Source of the DNA: Labia minor
Taxonomy: Eukaryota > Arthropoda > Insecta > Dermaptera > Spongiphoridae
Reading direction: 5' to 3'
Assembly: GCA_963082975.1 (NCBI GenBank)
Contig: OY720344.1
Location: 68,290,546-68,354,545, forward strand
Length of the DNA: 64,000 nt
Below are positions 58,304-64,000 of the stretch, one piece after another. Made by a program: the position numbers and the translations under genes. Numbering within the stretch: the first letter of the stretch is position 1; every line of letters starts with the position of its first letter. The notes under the pieces were generated by a model. It saw only the letters and a program-made list of their open reading frames with translations, was not told the DNA's origin and did not search any database.

Positions 58304-59690
58304 TTATATATAATTATATCTTAAGAGATAAAAGGTTTAGATTCTTTGAGAATGAACGAAGATTAACATGAATAATATTAATTATCTGAAATATTATATA
58401 ATCAATTCAAATTATTATGAAGATTATATAGAAATAATATTTTTCAAAATTTTAACTTGAACATCATTCTGAAAGATTGTTTTTTTGACTTTTGATCCTA
58501 ATAAATAAAATATATATTTTATCAAAATAATTTATTTAATTATTTTGAATATTTAAAATTTGGAGTATGATTTTACAGTAGCATGAGTATCACTATTTAT
58601 TTCTTACTCCCATTATAATAATATTAATTTACAAGGGTAGGAATAAAAAAAAACTATAGAATTGCACTAAAATTCATAAAATTAATTAATACAATTCATT
58701 CCAATTCAATTTCAATGAATGTTCTTTGTTCAAACAAATACTCTAATGTTTATTTTTATAGATTGGGAGGTTATATATTTTTAGGTCCTCATCTCAAATT
58801 CATTATCATCATTAAAAGCTTTTTCAATGATTTTTGTGAACACAATCAATATTTTGTACATTGCTGTACCAGCTCATCCCCAGCTTCATTTTATAATTTA
58901 TGTTATTTGACGCTCGGGCTTGTGTGGCTTTTTTGCTTTGTTTCATTATTTTTATTTTTGCTTTTTTTTTTTTATTTATTTTTTTTCTATTTTTTTTTAT
59001 ATCAGTATGCATTTTCAAATGATTTATTGAAAAATTTATCAACTGTTAGGGGATAAAAAGACCGGCCGCTTCGTTATGTTTGATTAGATAGGTGTAAGTT
59101 ATGGTATGATTTTTTATTTATTCTCTATACAAGAGATAAATGTCAGTGAAAGTGATTATAAAAATAAAAAGGATATACGCCATTCATGATGGGCCAACTT
59201 GGCTTTAATTGGCAATGAAATCGACTCTCTCGATCGGGAATTGATTACATCATAAATAAATATCGAAGTGGGGCGCAAAACAATTCCATTCCATAGAGCC
59301 AGTTGTGTGGTTAAACAATTAATTGCCAAAATCAATTTTACTGATTTAAAAAAAAAAAAATTAAAAATAATAATAATAATAAAAATAATAATAAAAAAAA
59401 AATTAAATGAAACTTTAAAAAACAAATCTAAATAAATTATATATGGTTGGTTAAATGGAGGGATGTTTTTGTTTTGTTTTTTTTAAAGAGCAAAAATATA
59501 AAGAATAAAAGTAATTATAGGATTATTATATATCACCTAAAAATATAGCTTTTTTATTTTATGAAAACCATCTGCCATTTTTTCAAATTTACAGTATTAT
59601 TTCAAAAGTTTTTGTTTTTTAATTTTATTTATTTAATGGTTTGTTAAACAAAGTTTAAAATATAAAAATAAAAATAGTATTACATATATT
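58304..59690. other. AT-rich sequence with two higher-complexity islands
   Basis: 58820-58940 and 59165-59335 are less AT-rich and look unique; they hold frames of 113 and 89 codons that are mostly hydrophobic low complexity with no recognised family. The second island is bounded by poly-A/AAT runs. No splice pairs are evident. Confidence 0.3.
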
Positions 59691-59835
59691 TATCTCTGTG
59701 GCTATACGATCCTCAAAAATTCTTGGCAACAGCAACCGCACTCCTACAAACGTTCTTATCCTGAGCCAGTTCCATCCAACTTCGATTTTCTCCCAATTCA
59801 CTCACGTCTCCCCTTATATTGTCTTCGCACGAAAG
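59690..59835 (-). mobile_element. LINE family E 3' end fragment
   Basis: The plus strand reads TATCTCTGTGGCTATACGATCC, TTCTTGGCAACAGCAACCGC and ATCCTGAGCCAGTTCCATCC, the inverse of the family E end (compare 28930-29020). Only the last 140 or so bases remain and no GATA tail is preserved. Confidence 0.7.
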
Positions 59836-59891
59836 AAGTTAATGTATTATCTATTTAATCATGGCAATATATTTGATAAGTTGATAGTATA

Positions 59892-59950
59892 GGTTACCAT
59901 AGATGGATCCAAACCTTTAAGTTCCGAGTTCGATCCCCATGGAAAAAAGT
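59892..59950 (+). repeat. tRNA-like fragment
   Basis: CCGAGTTCGATCCCCATGG is a good pol III B box/T-arm match. The upstream A-box region is weak and no acceptor stem forms, so a SINE head remnant is likely. Confidence 0.4.
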
Positions 59951-61243
59951 TGAATACCCAAATGTAACAATAACAAATAGTTGCAGTCAAAATGAACTTT
60001 TACCATTTCAATTTAAATGGATATATTTTTAGAAGAAAAATCAGTATATATCAATGTATTAATGTGAATATAAGTAAATAAGTTAGGATACCAATTGTAA
60101 AATTTTTTAAAATTTAAACTATGTTAGGATAGAATAGAATTGCTTAACTAAAGTTTAGTTATTCATTATAAAAAAAAAATTATTAATATGTAATAAAATA
60201 AATAAAACGTAAAAATTCTTGTTTCTGATAAAACAAATTCCAACTCATTATGAAAACGTAAACTTTCAATATTATAAATTGTTTTTCCAAAGTTTTTTTT
60301 TTTAGGTTAAATCTAAATTACATTGCAACTAAAAGGTTTTTTTTCTCGCCATTGTTTAAAAAGTTTTTAAAGAAAACAACATTCACGAGTGTTTTTGTAG
60401 TTTGTCAGCTTTGATCATTCAATCAGAAAGCATCTTGACACTTTGTCAAAAAACAAAACAAAAAACAATTAGATTTCTTTTAAAATAAAGTAGGGAACTA
60501 CTTTAACAAAAGGGCCTAAAAAGGAGATAATAAATGCATGGAAAGGCAAATCTATATGGCTTTCAGGACAAATAAACCAATCCTACAAGAGAAGAATAAA
60601 ATGGAATTATGATATTCATTGAAGGAATAAATTATCCACAACAGACCATATTTATTCTTCATTAATTTCTTCTTTCTAGGGCATGAATCTTACGCGTTTA
60701 TCAATCAAGAGTCTTTGGATATATATATGCGGAGGTATCATGCGGTGGTAGTCAGCCACAAGCGTGGCTAACAAATTACCACCCCGGCTGTAGTAGACCT
60801 ACCCCCAGCCGCTCTTATCCAGCTTAAAGTAAACAACTAATTTTTCCTTCTCCATCTCTCTTGCAATGTCCCGAATTCCCATCCCATTGGTCTTAAATAA
60901 GGGTGAACTGAAACCCCGATAAATTTCACTCGTGTCGCTTTAATTCAGGAACGAAAGGACCAACAGAAATAGAAGAACATTAAGGTTCAGACGATTAAGG
61001 AATAATAGTAGTAAAAAGAGAATGTAAAAACGTATTTACACACAATCAAATAATAAAATTCTACGTTTGTTAATTAAAAATTAAATCAAATTAAAATTTA
61101 TATATATAATTATAAAAATATTAAAAGAGCTTTTAAAAAAAATTATGTAAATAAATCAAAACCGTCAATCAGAAAAATCAAATATGAGATTTAAATAAAA
61201 AACTTACTGAATCCGAAAAAGTGATTTTTGAACAAAATAAAAG
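59951..61243. other. AT-rich sequence with a GC-richer patch
   Basis: 60728-60960 is GC-richer with internal complementarity (GGTGGTAGTCAGCCAC and GTGGCTAACAAATTACCACC). It has no frame of note and no match to other repeats in the window. Confidence 0.3.
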
Positions 61244-61732
61244 CTGGAGTGTCTCCACTAGACTATCTCACAAATTTGAATTGGATTAATTAACATATAT
61301 TATATATTTAAATTAAATTAAATTATAAATTAAAATTAAGAAATAATATTTATTAAATCAGTGCGTTTGTCTCTTTGTAACATGTTTGCGCGTGGTTGGC
61401 AGTCAGTGTTAAATTCCGGTATTCTCAGTGATTCAATCAAGCTGAAATTCTATATATAGAAGTTTTATACAATTTTTAATCATGTGAAAACAATCAAACA
61501 TATATTTTTATTTTTACGATCACTTTAGAGGAAAACAAATCTAAACGTGGTAGGTAATGACCCTCTTCCGGTTGAGCTACATTTCTCAAAATTTGATAGA
61601 AAACTACGAATTTTGAATAATGCCCATGTACCAAATTTGATGATTCTAGCTCAAACCGTTTTTTCGTAATCTTGTCTACACACACACAAAAACACACACA
61701 CACACACACACACACATAAATATATATATATA
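61244..61732 (-). mobile_element. Family A short repeat, copy 6, truncated at H4
   Basis: The hairpin end (CTGGAGTGTCTCCACTAGAC) is at 61244, and the body runs to the (CA)n microsatellite at 61690-61716. The sequence then stops where Helitron H4 begins, and the A 5' terminus does not reappear beyond H4, so that half is lost. Confidence 0.75.
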
Positions 61733-62953
61733 CTAGCTGCTTCGAGCGCATTCGGCGCTCTCCACACCTAGACGGGGGCTCCGCCCCCTGTACCCCCCGA
61801 GTGTCCCTATTCTGAGCTATAACCATCTAACTCCTACCCTGTCCCATCTCTCTCACGTTCCTTCCTACATTGTTCGCCCTGTTCACAATTGGTCTTCCAA
61901 ACGGACGTTTTCCAATCGAACTCCCCACCAATATATTTTTCCTCTCCCATTCTAGCCATGTGCCCAGCCGATCCCAGCCTTCTCGCTTTTATAACCCTAA
62001 CTATATCTAGAGATGCATAGAGGTCATGCAATTCCTTGTTATGCAGTCTCCGCCATTCCCCGGTGTCCTCATCTTTCTTTGGCCCATAAATGCTGGGAAG
62101 AATCCTATTCTCAAATACTCTGAATCTACTCTCATCTCCCAGGGTTATAGACCATGCCTCCCACCCATATAATACAATTAATAATTTAATAATTTTGATC
62201 CCCTTTGATAATAATTTCCAGATTGCAACCTCGATTTAAAATCTTTGCAAATATTATTCTCTCTGATACTAATTATTTTGTCTTATCACTATTAATTTCA
62301 AACCCCATCAATTTTCCTGCCTCGATTAATTTTTTTATGCTACTTTAAATGTTATTAATTTATTTAAAAAAAAATCAGAGTAAACAAAATAAAAATAAAA
62401 TATAAAATTAGCATAACACTAAACTACTATAAAAATAATATTAAAAAATATATTATATATTAAAATCTTACGTGAAAATCCAATTATGAGATCAAATTTT
62501 CTTAATTAAAATAATTTACTCACATAATCTTAAAAATTAATAGTATTAAATTATAGCCGTAATTTGAATGTTTTCAAAGTTTAAAAGGCCAATAAGATCA
62601 ATTGAGATATTGTAAATATCAATAGATATATAAAAAGATTTTTATCTGCACATTGATCAGAATTTAAATTACCGCCAAATTATCGCCAACAGCGCCTCTA
62701 TGATCTAGTATGGTAACTAAACTATTTTTCATTAATTATTCTTTATAATTTTTTTAAAATTTTTCTAATTAAAAAATCGAAAATCGGACTTCGAGGTCTG
62801 GTGGCCAGCCCCTTTGTGCTTCCGTGTAAAAAATTCCATGTCCCTGCGTGCAATAGATTTGCCTGGAGAGCTCGGTCAGACAGACAGACAGACAGACAAA
62901 CAGACACACACATTACACTTGCTTTTATTAAAATATATATATATATATACAGA
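61733..62953 (-). mobile_element. Helitron H4 (near complete) with LINE fragment
   Basis: On minus it ends with the hairpin GAGCGCC-GAAT-GCGCTC, then GAAGCAGCTAG followed by T (61733-61732), the standard CTRR|T end. The 5' end is placed near 62953 (TCTGTATATATATATATTTT), where an AG microsatellite blurs the boundary. From about 62670 down to the 3' end it is colinear with H1 but has a longer captured LINE segment. Its first 280 bp differ from H1 and include a (GACA)n run at about 62878-62906. Confidence 0.78.
61800..62310 (-). pseudogene. Captured non-LTR reverse transcriptase fragment in H4
   Basis: Minus-strand frames give AWSITLGDESRFRVFENRIL, PSIYGPKKDEDTGEWRRLHN, KELHDLYASLDIVRVIKARR and LGSAGHMARMGEEKY. 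This is the recognisable polymerase C-terminus of arthropod LINEs. It ends near AQNRDTRG, where the Helitron 3' terminal sequence takes over. Frameshifts and a short deletion inactivate it. It is the best preserved of the three captured copies. Confidence 0.75.
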
Positions 62954-64000
62954 GAGAGAGAGAGACAGACAGTAAAAATGAATTGTAAGTGAACTGTGTA
63001 GAGGAGTGGTGTTCTTTTAATGTTGTGGAACCCTACAGTACCAATACAAAATTTAAAATTTCAATAGATACACACACATAGGGTTGAATATCACCGGTCT
63101 AATGCCAAAAGTACTATTATGGGGCGTTAAAGAAATATTTTAAATAAAATGAAATCATCGAAAATTTGGATATTTTTCAAATTTGTTTTCAAGTCTTAAA
63201 GACTTTCTCTTAAATAACTTTAATTTAATGATTTTATATAAAATTCACTTTCTTTAACTTTTACAAAGTTTCATATAAAAACAATCTAAATCAATTATAC
63301 AAATTTTAGATAACACCCCATTTAGAGGGAAAAATATTAAATGATTTATTAATGATTTCCTCAAATATTGGGTTATTAATATAAGTATTTAAAAAATATC
63401 TATAATGATTCAAGATTGCATTTACCTATAAATCTAATTATACGTTATAGTTATAAATATTGATGAAATTAGAAGTATAAATACTTATTTTTTTAGGTCA
63501 TATACGTATTTATATATATATGACCCATAAAAAATAAAATCAGTGTATGAAATTTATTGCCAGTAAAAAGTTTATCTCTTATAGCATTATACTTAAAAAT
63601 TATTTGTATCGTATATTTTTATATTTTAAATTTTATCATTATTTATAAAATGTTAATGAAATTTAAACAGATAAATACAGTAAATACACATATTTTAATT
63701 TAGTTTTTTCAAATCAAGCAAATAACATAATAATTTTTATCAGATAATTTTTATACTTTTCTGTTTTATTTTCACTTAAATTTTTTGACCATTTATTAGT
63801 TTTTTTGATTAATTCTTCTCGTTAAGATTGAATACATGATTTTTATTATAAAAGAATAAAATTAAATCAATCAAAATAAATAAAAGTAATAATTGTGTTT
63901 TAAATAAAAATAATTTCAATAGAAATATTGAATGAAATATAAAATAAAAGTATTAATTGCATTTGATATTAAAACAATAGAAACTTATGATATAAAAAAT
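62954..64000. other. AT-rich sequence to window end
   Basis: Begins with AG/GACA low complexity, then AT-rich sequence. No coding, TIR or tRNA-like signal seen. Confidence 0.5.

Noticed and set aside
58715-59056. 113-codon frame ending in phenylalanine and leucine runs
   Set aside because: More than half is T-rich low complexity; no splice signals or homology support a membrane protein.
61494-61826. 110-codon minus-strand frame with a Val-Cys repeat
   Set aside because: It joins the Helitron 3' end, a CA microsatellite and a family A repeat; it is not a protein.

Overview
This is a eukaryotic, strongly AT-rich window (roughly three quarters A+T by eye). It contains almost no host coding sequence and is densely layered with interspersed repeats. 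The repeats (mariner, TTAA-target piggyBac-like MITEs, hAT, Tigger/pogo, Helitrons, several non-LTR lineages, tRNA-like SINEs) and one conserved TPR exon fit an arthropod, most likely an insect with a large genome. The species cannot be fixed from the sequence.

The only host coding sequence I can defend is one 144-nt internal exon on the minus strand (2843-2986). It has a clean acceptor and donor and encodes TPR repeats of a TMTC1-like transmembrane O-mannosyltransferase. No second exon was found up to 64000, so the rest is best read as a very long repeat-filled intron or flank. No rRNA, intact tRNA, CRISPR or operon-like structure is present.

Layout. 1-2.7 kb: end of a short repeat (family D), a near-perfect 363-bp foldback, a family C repeat, a tRNA-like fragment and a family A repeat. 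3.6-5.5 kb: a complete Helitron carrying a piece of a non-LTR reverse transcriptase, then a complete D element. 5.5-17 kb: AT-rich sequence with a MITE, a family A copy and a Jockey-like RT fragment. 17-25 kb: an endonuclease-domain non-LTR relic, a mariner relic, two abutting TTAA MITEs, and A and B repeats. 26-31.5 kb: LINE tails, a 1.35-kb TA-flanked inverted-repeat element, and a Tigger relic with a hAT element inside it. 36-46.9 kb: B, C and A repeats, a LINE 3' end, an internally deleted mariner, a second Helitron and three more A/B copies. 47.8-55.6 kb: a LINE tail, two C copies, a hAT-like MITE, and a B repeat split by a third Helitron. 57-64 kb: a SINE-like repeat, a piggyBac-like MITE, a LINE tail, an A repeat and a fourth Helitron.

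The most interesting signal is architectural. Families A, B and D are unrelated at their ends but share one plan: a 5' terminal repeat, an internal microsatellite followed by a similar AT-rich block, the inverted copy of the 5' repeat, then a short perfect hairpin at the 3' end. This matches non-autonomous Helentron-type (HINE/DINE-1-like) elements. The window also shows their rearrangements: a copy collapsed between internal repeats, and a B terminus embedded in an A element. Separately, three Helitrons with precise A|TC...CTRR|T boundaries carry the same class of LINE reverse-transcriptase fragment, while free LINE copies of that family lie nearby.
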